From 39-52-133 sp036523795 (GTDB lineage: Bacteria; Pseudomonadota; Gammaproteobacteria; Burkholderiales; Gallionellaceae), in NCBI GenBank assembly GCA_036523795.1, contig DATDDN010000015.1, forward strand, positions 1 through 5,273: a stretch of DNA of 5,273 nt. The letters run 5' to 3'. Below are positions 1-5,273 of the stretch, piece by piece. Position numbers and translations under genes: made by a program. Under the pieces are notes generated by a model, which saw only the letters and a program-made list of their open reading frames with translations, was not told the origin of the DNA and ran no database searches. Position 1 is the stretch's first letter. The number at the start of each line of letters is the position of its first letter.

Positions 1-1
1 G

Positions 2-2140
2 CTGTTCCATCTCGGCCTCGCCACCGTCTCCATCGTGGTGTTGATCGCCATCGCCATCGGCTGGCGGGAAGCGCTGGTGACGCTGGTGGTGATCCCCACC
101 ACCATCCTGCTGACGCTGCTGGCCGCCTGGCTGATGGGCTACACCATCAACCGCGTTTCCCTGTTCGCGCTGATCTTCGCCATCGGCATCCTGGTGGACG
201 ATGCCATCGTGGTGGTGGAAAACATCCATCGCCGGCGTGAGCTCGCCACCCATCAGCCGCTGTCCGAGATTATCCCCGAAGCCGTGGACGAAGTGGGCGG
301 CCCCACCATCCTGGCAACGCTGGCGGTGATCGCGGCGCTGCTGCCGATGGCCTTCGTTACCGGCCTGATGGGGCCCTATATGAGCCCGATTCCGATCAAT
401 GCCAGCATGGGCATGCTGATCTCGCTGGCGGTGGCCTTCGTCATCACGCCCTGGCTGGCGCTGCGTTTCTCTGCACCGCATCACGCCACCGTCAAGGACG
501 AGCGCGACACCAAACTGGCGCGTTTCTTCCGTGAGCGTCTGTCGCCGTTCCTCAACCGCGAGCACGGCAAGAAGGCGCGCAAGAAGCTGTGGCTGGCGAT
601 CGGCGCGGGCCTGTTGCTGGCGGTTTCTCTGGTGGTCGTCAAGGTGGTGATCCTGAAGATGCTGCCGTTCGACAACAAGTCCGAATTCCAGGTGGTGGTG
701 GACATGCCCACCGGCACTGCGCTGGAGCAGACCTCCGCCGTGCTGCATGAAATCGGCGCCTACCTGGCCACCGTGCCGGAGGTGACCGACTACCAGGGGT
801 ATGCCGGAGCGGCATCGCCGATCAACTTCAACGGCCTGGTGCGCCAGTACTACCTGCGCTCGTCCACCGAGCAGGGTGACATCCAGGTCAACCTGAAGGA
901 CAAGCACGCGCGCAAGCGCACCAGCCACGAGATCGCCACCAGCGTGCGCGAGCCGATCGAGAAGATCGCACGCGCCTGGGGTGCCAAGGTGAAGATCGTG
1001 GAGGTGCCGCCGGGACCGCCGGTGATGTCGCCGATCGTGGCGGAAATCTACGGTCCGGATTACGAAGAAATGCGCAAGGTTGCCGGTACCGTGCGTGAAC
1101 AATTCAGCCAGACCAAAGACATCGTCAGCATCGACGACAGCGTGACCGAGGCCGCGCCCAAGCTGGTATTGCACGTGTTGCAGAGCAAGGCCGCGCTGCT
1201 TGGCGTCGCGCCCCAGGATGTGGTGGATGCCATCCAGATGGCGCTGGCCGGGCAGGATGCCACCTCGCTGCACGACCACGATGCCAAGTACCCCGTGCCG
1301 GTGCGCCTGCGCCTGCCGGTGGAGAGCCGCAGCCGCATCGACGACGTGCTCAAGCTCAAGGTGCGCGCCCGTGACGGCGTGCTGGTGCCGTTGTCCGAAG
1401 TGGTACAGATGGTCAATATGGAACGCGACTATCCGATCTACCACAAGGACCTGATGCCGGTGGTGTACGTGTTCGGTGACATGGCCGGCAAGCTGGACAG
1501 CCCGCTGTACGGCATGTTCAGCATGGACAGCCAGTTGAGCGGCAAGGAGTTGCCGCAGGGAGGCAAGCTGGAGACCTGGTATTCGCATACGCCATCCAAT
1601 CCCTACGTATCCTATGCGATGAAGTGGGATGGCGAATGGCAGGTCACCTATGAGACCTTCCGCGACATGGGCATTGCCTATGCCGTCGGCCTGGTGCTGA
1701 TCTATCTGCTGGTGGTGGCGCAGTTCAAGAGCTACCTGGTGCCGCTGGTGATCATGGCGCCGATCCCGCTCACCATCATCGGCGTGATGCCGGGCCATGC
1801 CCTGCTGGGTGCCCAGTTCACCGCCACCTCGATGATAGGCATGATCGCCCTGGCCGGCATCATCGTGCGCAACTCCATCCTGCTGGTGGACTTCGTCAAC
1901 CTGCAGCTGCGCGAAGGGGTGGATCTGCAGCACGCAGTGATTGCTGCGGCCAGCGCACGTGCCAAGCCGATCCTGCTCACCGGGCTGGCCGCCATGCTGG
2001 GGGCGCTATTCATCCTGGATGACCCGATCTTCAACGGCCTCGCGATTGCGCTAATCTTCGGCATCACCGTGTCGACCGTGCTGACGCTGATCGTGATTCC
2101 GGTGTTGTACTACGCGACTTTGTATCGCAAAGTCGATTAA
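2..2140 (+). CDS. RND-family efflux permease, C-terminal part (5' end outside window)
   Basis: Inner-membrane proton-driven pump of the AcrB/HAE-type RND family, which normally works as a trimer with a periplasmic adaptor and an outer-membrane channel. The frame is open from base 2, so the GTG at 35 is probably internal. About 712 residues are present of the roughly 1,030–1,070 usual for the family; TM1 and the first half of the first periplasmic domain are missing. Counting from the GTG at 35, TM4 holds the proton-relay pair Asp55-Asp56 in GILVDDAIVVVEN. Hydrophobic segments follow for TM5–TM7 (about 90–110, 122–143, 185–207), then a large periplasmic domain (about 210–540), then TM8–TM12. 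TM10 reads AGIIVRNSILLVDF, with Arg612 where AcrB has its relay Lys. The DD and VVVEN signatures resemble drug-type pumps more than CzcA-type metal pumps, but the substrate cannot be read from the sequence. The adaptor gene is presumably upstream. The gene ends with TAA, 35 bases before the DUF2892 gene. Confidence 0.93.
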   Translation: MFHLGLATVSIVVLIAIAIGWREALVTLVVIPTTILLTLLAAWLMGYTINRVSLFALIFAIGILVDDAIVVVENIHRRRELATHQPLSEIIPEAVDEVGGPTILATLAVIAALLPMAFVTGLMGPYMSPIPINASMGMLISLAVAFVITPWLALRFSAPHHATVKDERDTKLARFFRERLSPFLNREHGKKARKKLWLAIGAGLLLAVSLVVVKVVILKMLPFDNKSEFQVVVDMPTGTALEQTSAVLHEIGAYLATVPEVTDYQGYAGAASPINFNGLVRQYYLRSSTEQGDIQVNLKDKHARKRTSHEIATSVREPIEKIARAWGAKVKIVEVPPGPPVMSPIVAEIYGPDYEEMRKVAGTVREQFSQTKDIVSIDDSVTEAAPKLVLHVLQSKAALLGVAPQDVVDAIQMALAGQDATSLHDHDAKYPVPVRLRLPVESRSRIDDVLKLKVRARDGVLVPLSEVVQMVNMERDYPIYHKDLMPVVYVFGDMAGKLDSPLYGMFSMDSQLSGKELPQGGKLETWYSHTPSNPYVSYAMKWDGEWQVTYETFRDMGIAYAVGLVLIYLLVVAQFKSYLVPLVIMAPIPLTIIGVMPGHALLGAQFTATSMIGMIALAGIIVRNSILLVDFVNLQLREGVDLQHAVIAAASARAKPILLTGLAAMLGALFILDDPIFNGLAIALIFGITVSTVLTLIVIPVLYYATLYRKVD
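2115..2135 (+). other. Perfect 8-bp stem-loop at the end of the RND gene
   Basis: CGACTTTG at 2115–2122 and CAAAGTCG at 2128–2135 are exact reverse complements separated by the 5-base loop TATCG. The stem covers the last codons of the RND gene and ends just before its TAA. It is not directly followed by a T-run; the nearest one (TTTT, 2148–2151) is 12 bases on, so a classical intrinsic terminator is doubtful. It could be a 3'-end stabilising or attenuating hairpin between the RND gene and the DUF2892 gene, or chance. The match is seen directly; the function is inference. Confidence 0.4.
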
Positions 2141-2153
2141 AATTGTGTTTTAA
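2137..2153 (+). repeat. Short AT-rich inverted repeat in the RND–DUF2892 gap
   Basis: TTAAAA (2137–2142) and TTTTAA (2148–2153) form a perfect 6-bp inverted repeat around TTGTG. It begins within the RND stop codon and sits immediately after the GC-containing stem at 2115–2135. The gap is distinctly AT-rich against high-GC genes on both sides. It may be a weak operator, part of a promoter or part of a termination region. I could not place a convincing -35/-10 pair here. All-AT palindromes of this length also arise by chance. Confidence 0.25.
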
Positions 2154-2162
2154 ATCTTAACC

Positions 2163-2168
2163 AAGGAG
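2163..2168 (+). promoter_or_regulatory. Ribosome binding site of the DUF2892 gene
   Basis: AAGGAG lies 7 bases upstream of the ATG at 2176, a near-ideal Shine-Dalgarno sequence and spacing. This fixes the start of the small gene and supports it as a real, independently translated protein. Confidence 0.8.
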
Positions 2169-2175
2169 TGTTTTC

Positions 2176-2385
2176 ATGAACGCAGAGCGTATCGTCCGTA
2201 TCGTTGCCGGTTTCTTCATCATGCTGTCCCTGGCGCTGGGCGTGCAGGCCAGCCCGCTGTTCGTCAGCTCGTATTTCCTGCTCTTCACCGCCTTCGTCGG
2301 CGTGAACCTGTTCCAGAGCGGTTTCACCAAGTTCTGCCCGCTCAACAACATCCTGTCTGCCTTCGGCGTCAAGAGCAGTTGCTAA
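2176..2385 (+). CDS. DUF2892 / YgaP-type transmembrane domain protein
   Basis: A 69-residue inner-membrane protein that looks like a stand-alone version of the DUF2892 domain, the two-helix membrane part found at the C-terminus of the rhodanese YgaP. It starts MNAERIVRIVAG, typical of the family. Two hydrophobic helices follow at about 8–24 and 28–46, then the family-like segment FTKFCPLNNIL (50–60) with Cys54. The last residue is a second cysteine, Cys69. The ATG at 2176 is chosen because of the ideal AAGGAG 7 bases upstream. The gene lies 35 bases after the RND permease, and its last 7 bases overlap the proposed start of the ligase gene. Stand-alone DUF2892 proteins often occur near transporters and sulfur-handling genes, but their biochemical role is unknown. 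A role in sulfur or thiol transfer at the membrane is only an inference from YgaP and from the rhodanese further downstream. Confidence 0.85.
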   Translation: MNAERIVRIVAGFFIMLSLALGVQASPLFVSSYFLLFTAFVGVNLFQSGFTKFCPLNNILSAFGVKSSC

Positions 2386-4166
2386 GCAGCCTGTCGCTGC
2401 GCAAGCCTGGCCTGGCCCACATCAGCCTGACTCTGGTCGGGTTGATGTGGGTCTTGCCATTTCTGTATTACCAGCACGCTTACCCTCTCACCACCTTTTA
2501 CCAGGAGTGGGGCGCGGTCGTGCTCGGTCTGGCCGCCATGCCCCTGCTGCTGACGCGGCGCTACTGGCAGGCACCGGAGATTCCCCGGATTGCGCTGCTG
2601 CCCATGGGGCTGCTGCTGCTTGGGGTGCTGCAGTTCCTGCTGGGCCGGATTGTGTATTTCGACCAGACACTGATGCTGGCCCTGTACCTGATATGGGCCA
2701 GCCTGCTGGCCATGCTGGGGCAGCGCCTGCGTGCCGAGCTGGGCCTGCAGCGCGTGGTGCTGGTGCTGGCCCTGTTCCTGCTGCTGGGTGCGGAGCTGAA
2801 TGCCACCGCCGGCGTGCTGCAGCACTACCGCTGGCACACGGTGCTGGACCGGGTGGTGACCATGCAGAACGGGGCGGCGATCTATGGCAACCTTGCCCAG
2901 CCCAATCACTTTGCCGATTACATGGCACTGGGGCTGGCATCGCTCGGCCTGCTGTACATGCGCGCGGTGTTGCCGGCATGGGGCGTGGCGCTGCTGGCCT
3001 CCCCCTTGCTGTTTGTGTCGGTGCTGAGCGGCTCGCGCAGCGCCTGGCTGTACCTGCTGGCACTGCTGGTGCTGGCGTATCTGTGGCAGCGCCGCAATGA
3101 CGCGCTACGCCCGCTGTTGCACTATGCGCTGTTGCTGCTGATCGGCTTCGGCCTGATGCATGGCGTCGTGGAGTTGCCCTGGCTGAACGGCGCTAGCGGC
3201 AACGTAACCAGCGTGCAGCGCTTCAGTGACGATGTGCCCAGCGGCGGCATCCGCCTCTACCTGTGGCGCGAGGCATGGCACATCTTCAGCCAGTTCCCGC
3301 TGCTGGGTGCGGGTTTTGGCCAGTATGCGTGGCAGCACTTCCTGTGGGTGCCGCAGCTGCAGGCGCCAGCCAGCGTGGTGGGCCTGTACAACAACGCGCA
3401 TAACCTGGTCATGCAGATCGCGGCCGAAATGGGGCTGGCCGGGGTGCTGATCCTGCTGATCACCGTTGCGCTCTGGCTGCGCCAGGCCGCACGCAGCGAG
3501 CGGACAGCGGAATACTGGTGGGCCTGCGCCGTAGTGGCGGTGCTGGGCATCCACAGCCTGCTGGAATACCCGCTGTGGTATGCGTACTTCCTTGGCGTGG
3601 CTGCCGTCACGCTGGGGCTATCGGATGGCACTGCATACCGCATCGGGGTGCACGGTTTGGGCAGGGCCGCGTTGGGCCTCATGCTGTTGCTGGGCGCGAT
3701 GACCATGGTGCAGCTCGCCAGCGGCTACCACGCGCTGACCGAGCTGATGGGCATGCAGGCGCAGTCGGCAGCCGACAGTGAGCACCAGCAGCGCATGAAG
3801 GATGGATTGGCGGTGGCCGGCAACGCCCCGCTGCTGACCCCGTATACCGAGTATTTCGTGAGCAACCAGATCGTGCCGGGGGCGGATGATCTGGCGGGAA
3901 ACCTTGCCGTGAACGACAGGGTCATGCACTTCGCGCCGGTGGGTCCGGTGGTGTATCGCCAGGCCTGGCTGCTGGCACTGTCCGGTCTCCAGAAAGAGGC
4001 GCGGCAACAGATGGCGCTCGCCATCTGGGGCTATCCGGCCGAGTTCGAAGCAGCCCGCCGTGAATTGGCCGCGCTGGCGCGGAAGCACCCCGCGCAGTGT
4101 GCCGCTCTGCTAGAATTCGCTGTTCAAGTAAACAAGGAGCATCAACGTGGAGTACATACAAAATAA
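2379..4166 (+). CDS. PglL/TfpO-like O-oligosaccharyltransferase (O-antigen ligase superfamily)
   Basis: A 595-residue polytopic inner-membrane protein of the WaaL/PglL superfamily. Members transfer a glycan from an undecaprenyl-linked carrier to protein serine/threonine or to lipid A core on the periplasmic side. PglL-type signatures favour a protein glycosylation ligase: PLTTFYQEW near the N-terminus (36–44), GNLAQPNH (170–177), SGSRSAW in the Wzy_C region (217–223), NNAHNLVMQIAAEMG (338–352) in the large loop region, and HSLLEYPLWYAYFLG (392–406). His341 matches the histidine essential in this superfamily. About 12–13 hydrophobic segments are visible, followed by a soluble tail (about 450–595). 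The TTG at 2379 overlaps the DUF2892 gene by 7 bases and has only a weak, close AAGAG. The ATG at 2445 would cut into TM1, so TTG with translational coupling is preferred but not certain. No pilin, the usual neighbour of TfpO, is in the window. A WaaL-like lipid ligase is the main alternative. The 3' end overlaps the rhodanese gene by 20 bases. Confidence 0.87.
   Translation: MLSSLSLRKPGLAHISLTLVGLMWVLPFLYYQHAYPLTTFYQEWGAVVLGLAAMPLLLTRRYWQAPEIPRIALLPMGLLLLGVLQFLLGRIVYFDQTLMLALYLIWASLLAMLGQRLRAELGLQRVVLVLALFLLLGAELNATAGVLQHYRWHTVLDRVVTMQNGAAIYGNLAQPNHFADYMALGLASLGLLYMRAVLPAWGVALLASPLLFVSVLSGSRSAWLYLLALLVLAYLWQRRNDALRPLLHYALLLLIGFGLMHGVVELPWLNGASGNVTSVQRFSDDVPSGGIRLYLWREAWHIFSQFPLLGAGFGQYAWQHFLWVPQLQAPASVVGLYNNAHNLVMQIAAEMGLAGVLILLITVALWLRQAARSERTAEYWWACAVVAVLGIHSLLEYPLWYAYFLGVAAVTLGLSDGTAYRIGVHGLGRAALGLMLLLGAMTMVQLASGYHALTELMGMQAQSAADSEHQQRMKDGLAVAGNAPLLTPYTEYFVSNQIVPGADDLAGNLAVNDRVMHFAPVGPVVYRQAWLLALSGLQKEARQQMALAIWGYPAEFEAARRELAALARKHPAQCAALLEFAVQVNKEHQRGVHTK
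4108..4116 (+). promoter_or_regulatory. Extended -10 promoter for the rhodanese–grxC–secB operon
   Basis: TGC TAGAAT is an extended -10 element: TG at 4108–4109, and TAGAAT at 4111–4116 matching TATAAT at five of six positions. It would start transcription near 4123, giving a leader of about 24 bases to the GTG at 4147. I see no good -35 hexamer 16–18 bases upstream, where the sequence is C/G-rich; the TGn extension could compensate for that. The element lies inside the last codons of the ligase gene. This is a predicted sigma-70 site, not a demonstrated one. Confidence 0.5.
4134..4139 (+). promoter_or_regulatory. Ribosome binding site of the rhodanese gene
   Basis: AAGGAG lies 7 bases before the GTG at 4147. 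It decides the use of this non-ATG start and hence the 20-base overlap with the ligase gene. Confidence 0.8.
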
Positions 4167-4557
4167 CATCTGGATGGTGCTGGTGGCGCTGAGCAGCGGC
4201 ACCATGCTGTTCTGGTCCTTTTTCGGCAACCGCATTCGCGGCATCAAGGAAGTCGATTGCCTGGGCGCATTGCAACTGATCAACCACAAGAGCGCCCTGG
4301 TGCTGGACGTGCGTGAAGAAGCCGAGTTCGGCAACGGCCACCTGCTCAACGCCAAGCTGATCCCGCTGGGCAAGCTGGCTTCGCGCATCGGCGAGCTGGA
4401 GCGCTATCGCGAACAGCCCATCGTGGTGGTGTGCCGCAGTGGTCAACGCTCGGCCTCGGCCTGTGCGCTGCTGGGCAAGCAGGGGTTTACGCAGGCGTTC
4501 AACCTGGGCGGCGGCGTGATCGCCTGGCAGAAATCGAATTTACCGTTGGAGAAATGA
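4147..4557 (+). CDS. Membrane-anchored single-domain rhodanese (YibN-like sulfurtransferase)
   Basis: A 136-residue protein with one N-terminal membrane helix (about 8–26, ending before basic residues in GNRIRGIK) and one rhodanese domain (about 35–133), probably facing the cytoplasm. Rhodaneses carry sulfane sulfur as a cysteine persulfide and pass it to thiol acceptors. The domain shows LVLDVREEAEF (51–61), GHLLNAKLIPL (64–74), the active-site loop CRSGQRS (96–102) with Cys96 as the catalytic residue, and the C-terminal GGGVIAWQ (121–128). The six-residue loop is the length typical of sulfur-specific rhodaneses rather than the longer Cdc25-like loop. The GTG start is fixed by the AAGGAG 7 bases upstream. 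It is followed after 2 bases by grxC, then secB, the same order as E. coli yibN–grxC–secB. The physiological sulfur acceptor is not known from the sequence; the adjacent glutaredoxin is a plausible thiol partner. Confidence 0.92.
   Translation: MEYIQNNIWMVLVALSSGTMLFWSFFGNRIRGIKEVDCLGALQLINHKSALVLDVREEAEFGNGHLLNAKLIPLGKLASRIGELERYREQPIVVVCRSGQRSASACALLGKQGFTQAFNLGGGVIAWQKSNLPLEK
4548..4551 (+). promoter_or_regulatory. Ribosome binding site of grxC
   Basis: GGAG lies 8 bases before the ATG at 4560 but only 2 bases before the in-frame ATG at 4554. It favours 4560 as the start. The site is inside the last rhodanese codons, so the two genes are probably translationally coupled. Confidence 0.65.
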
Positions 4558-4559
4558 TC

Positions 4560-4817
4560 ATGGCTAAAGTAGTGATGTACTGCACAGAAGTGTGCCCGTA
4601 TTGCGTACGCGCCGAAGCGCTGCTGAAGAAGCGCGGCGTCACCGAGATCGAGAAGATCCGCATTGACCTGCATCCCGAGCAGCGCGACATCATGGTGGCG
4701 AAAACCGGTCGCCGCACCGTGCCGCAAATCTACATCGGCGAGACCCATGTGGGCGGCTTTGACGACATGGCCGAGCTGGATAGCCAGGGCGAACTGGTGC
4801 CGCTGCTGAACAGCTGA
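4560..4817 (+). CDS. grxC: Glutaredoxin 3 (GrxC)
   Basis: An 85-residue cytoplasmic dithiol glutaredoxin that reduces disulfides and glutathione mixed disulfides using glutathione. The active site CPYC is at 12–15, the cis-proline motif TVPQIYIG at 53–60 and the glutathione-binding GGFDD at 65–69. Length and motifs match E. coli GrxC (about 83 residues). A further cysteine, Cys8, sits four residues before the active site, while the cysteine that follows the GG in E. coli GrxC is Phe67 here. The frame is open further upstream, and an ATG at 4554 overlaps the rhodanese stop as ATGA, but the GGAG spacing and the family N-terminus MAKVVMYC support ATG 4560. The gene lies 2 bases after the rhodanese stop and 27 bases before secB, so the three are almost certainly one operon. 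Confidence 0.95.
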   Translation: MAKVVMYCTEVCPYCVRAEALLKKRGVTEIEKIRIDLHPEQRDIMVAKTGRRTVPQIYIGETHVGGFDDMAELDSQGELVPLLNS

Positions 4818-4832
4818 TCAATAAATACAACC

Positions 4833-4838
4833 TGAGGA
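4833..4838 (+). promoter_or_regulatory. Ribosome binding site of secB
   Basis: TGAGGA lies 6 bases before the ATG at 4845. The 27-base gap between grxC and secB shows no hairpin or terminator, consistent with co-transcription. Confidence 0.65.
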
Positions 4839-4844
4839 CGCATC

Positions 4845-5273
4845 ATGAGCGAAGCCGCGACACAAGAGCAACAAGCCGCCATATTCAACATCGAGAAGCT
4901 GTACGTAAAAGACCTGTCGCTGGAAATTCCGCATGCCCCCGGCATATTCCTGGAGCGTGAAAACCCGCAGATCGACCTGCAGCTGCACTCGGAATTTGGT
5001 GCCGTCGACCAGGGCGTGTACGAGGTGATCCTCACAGTCACCCTGACAGCCAAGCAGGGCAGCAAGGACAAGGTGATGTTCCTGATTGAGGCCAAGCAGG
5101 CCGGCATCTTCCAGATCCGCAACATCCCGCAGGATGATCTGGAGCCGGTGCTGGCCGTGGTGTGCCCCAACATTCTCTACCCCTACCTGCGCGAAGTGGT
5201 GAGCGATGTCTCCGTGCGCGCCGGCTTTGCTCCGGTGATGCTCAACCCGGTCAACTTCGAGGTGCTGTACCAG
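4845..5273 (+). CDS. secB: Protein-export chaperone SecB (3' end outside window)
   Basis: A cytoplasmic chaperone that works as a homotetramer, keeps precursor proteins unfolded and delivers them to SecA at the SecYEG translocon. The window holds 143 codons from ATG 4845 with no stop before the edge. E. coli SecB is 155 residues, so only a short C-terminal tail, the SecA-contacting part, is missing. Family motifs are clear: FNIEKLYVKDLSLEIPHAP (14–32), the strand VYEVILTVTLTAK (58–70), AGIFQIRNIP (86–95), CPNILYPYLREVVSDVSVRAGF (within 107–128) and PVNFEVLYQ (135–143). The start has a good TGAGGA upstream and gives the usual MSE N-terminus. In E. coli the next gene is gpsA; whether that holds here cannot be seen. 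Confidence 0.96.
   Translation, partial: MSEAATQEQQAAIFNIEKLYVKDLSLEIPHAPGIFLERENPQIDLQLHSEFGAVDQGVYEVILTVTLTAKQGSKDKVMFLIEAKQAGIFQIRNIPQDDLEPVLAVVCPNILYPYLREVVSDVSVRAGFAPVMLNPVNFEVLYQ

Noticed and set aside
1271..1279. His-Asp cluster (LHDHD) in the RND periplasmic domain as a metal site
   Set aside because: It falls in a segment that commonly has a similar polar pattern before PVPVRLRLP in RND pumps. The TM4 signature is drug-type, so there is no solid basis to call a metal pump.
2105..2143. Promoter for the DUF2892 gene using TTGTAC (2105–2110) and TAAAAT (2138–2143)
   Set aside because: The spacer would be 27 bases, far from the usual 16–18. Other hexamer pairs in the gap also had wrong spacing.
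2382..2909. Long antisense open frame (175 codons) opposite the ligase gene
   Set aside because: The product is rich in Gln, His and Pro with no recognisable domain, as expected from reverse reading of high-GC membrane-protein codons. The plus-strand ligase has clear family motifs.
2447..3100. Alternative plus-strand frame (217 codons) inside the ligase gene
   Set aside because: The translation is dominated by Ala, Gly, Pro and Arg without domain character, while the overlapping frame encodes conserved PglL motifs.
3922..4446. Antisense open frame spanning the ligase–rhodanese junction
   Set aside because: It covers two well-supported plus-strand genes, has low-complexity composition and no recognisable motif; it is a shadow frame.
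4431..4559. N-terminal extension of the glutaredoxin frame upstream of 4560
   Set aside because: The frame is open but lies inside the rhodanese coding region. GrxC homologues start at MAKVV-like sequence, and GGAG is correctly spaced for ATG 4560.
4818..4844. Possible terminator or promoter between grxC and secB
   Set aside because: The 27 bases show no inverted repeat or T-run and no promoter pair; only the secB ribosome binding site is supported.

Overview
The window carries six plus-strand, tightly packed genes. Two are cut by the window edges. High GC coding sequence, a PglL-type O-oligosaccharyltransferase, and the rhodanese–grxC–secB gene order point to a Gram-negative proteobacterium. 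The SecB sequence reads as betaproteobacterial. A finer placement (for example Nitrosomonadales or Neisseriales) is only a guess.

Layout. (1) Bases 2–2140: the C-terminal two thirds of an RND-family efflux permease, from about TM2 to TM12. (2) 2176–2385: a 69-residue two-helix membrane protein of the DUF2892 / YgaP-transmembrane type, with a strong ribosome binding site in a short AT-rich gap. (3) 2379–4166: a polytopic membrane O-antigen-ligase-superfamily protein with PglL/TfpO-type signatures, probably an O-linked protein glycosylation ligase. It starts inside the end of the DUF2892 gene. (4) 4147–4557: a membrane-anchored single-domain rhodanese (YibN-like), which starts inside the last 20 bases of the ligase gene. 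(5) 4560–4817: glutaredoxin 3 (grxC). (6) 4845–5273: secB, almost complete but cut by the window end.

Functionally there are two blocks. The downstream block, rhodanese–grxC–secB, matches the conserved yibN–grxC–secB neighbourhood known from E. coli. It combines sulfur/thiol chemistry with export of unfolded proteins. It probably has its own promoter, because an extended -10 element (TGCTAGAAT) lies inside the 3' end of the ligase gene at a suitable distance from the rhodanese start. The upstream block (RND permease, DUF2892 protein, ligase) is a less standard combination. The ligase has no pilin or other obvious acceptor gene beside it in this window.

I found no RNA genes, CRISPR array, insertion sequence or prophage signature. 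No stretch over 300 bases lacks a gene. This is mostly an ordinary chromosomal region. The points worth a second look are small: the structured gap at 2115–2153, the orphan ligase, the arginine in place of the usual lysine in the RND proton relay, and the promoter embedded in the ligase gene.
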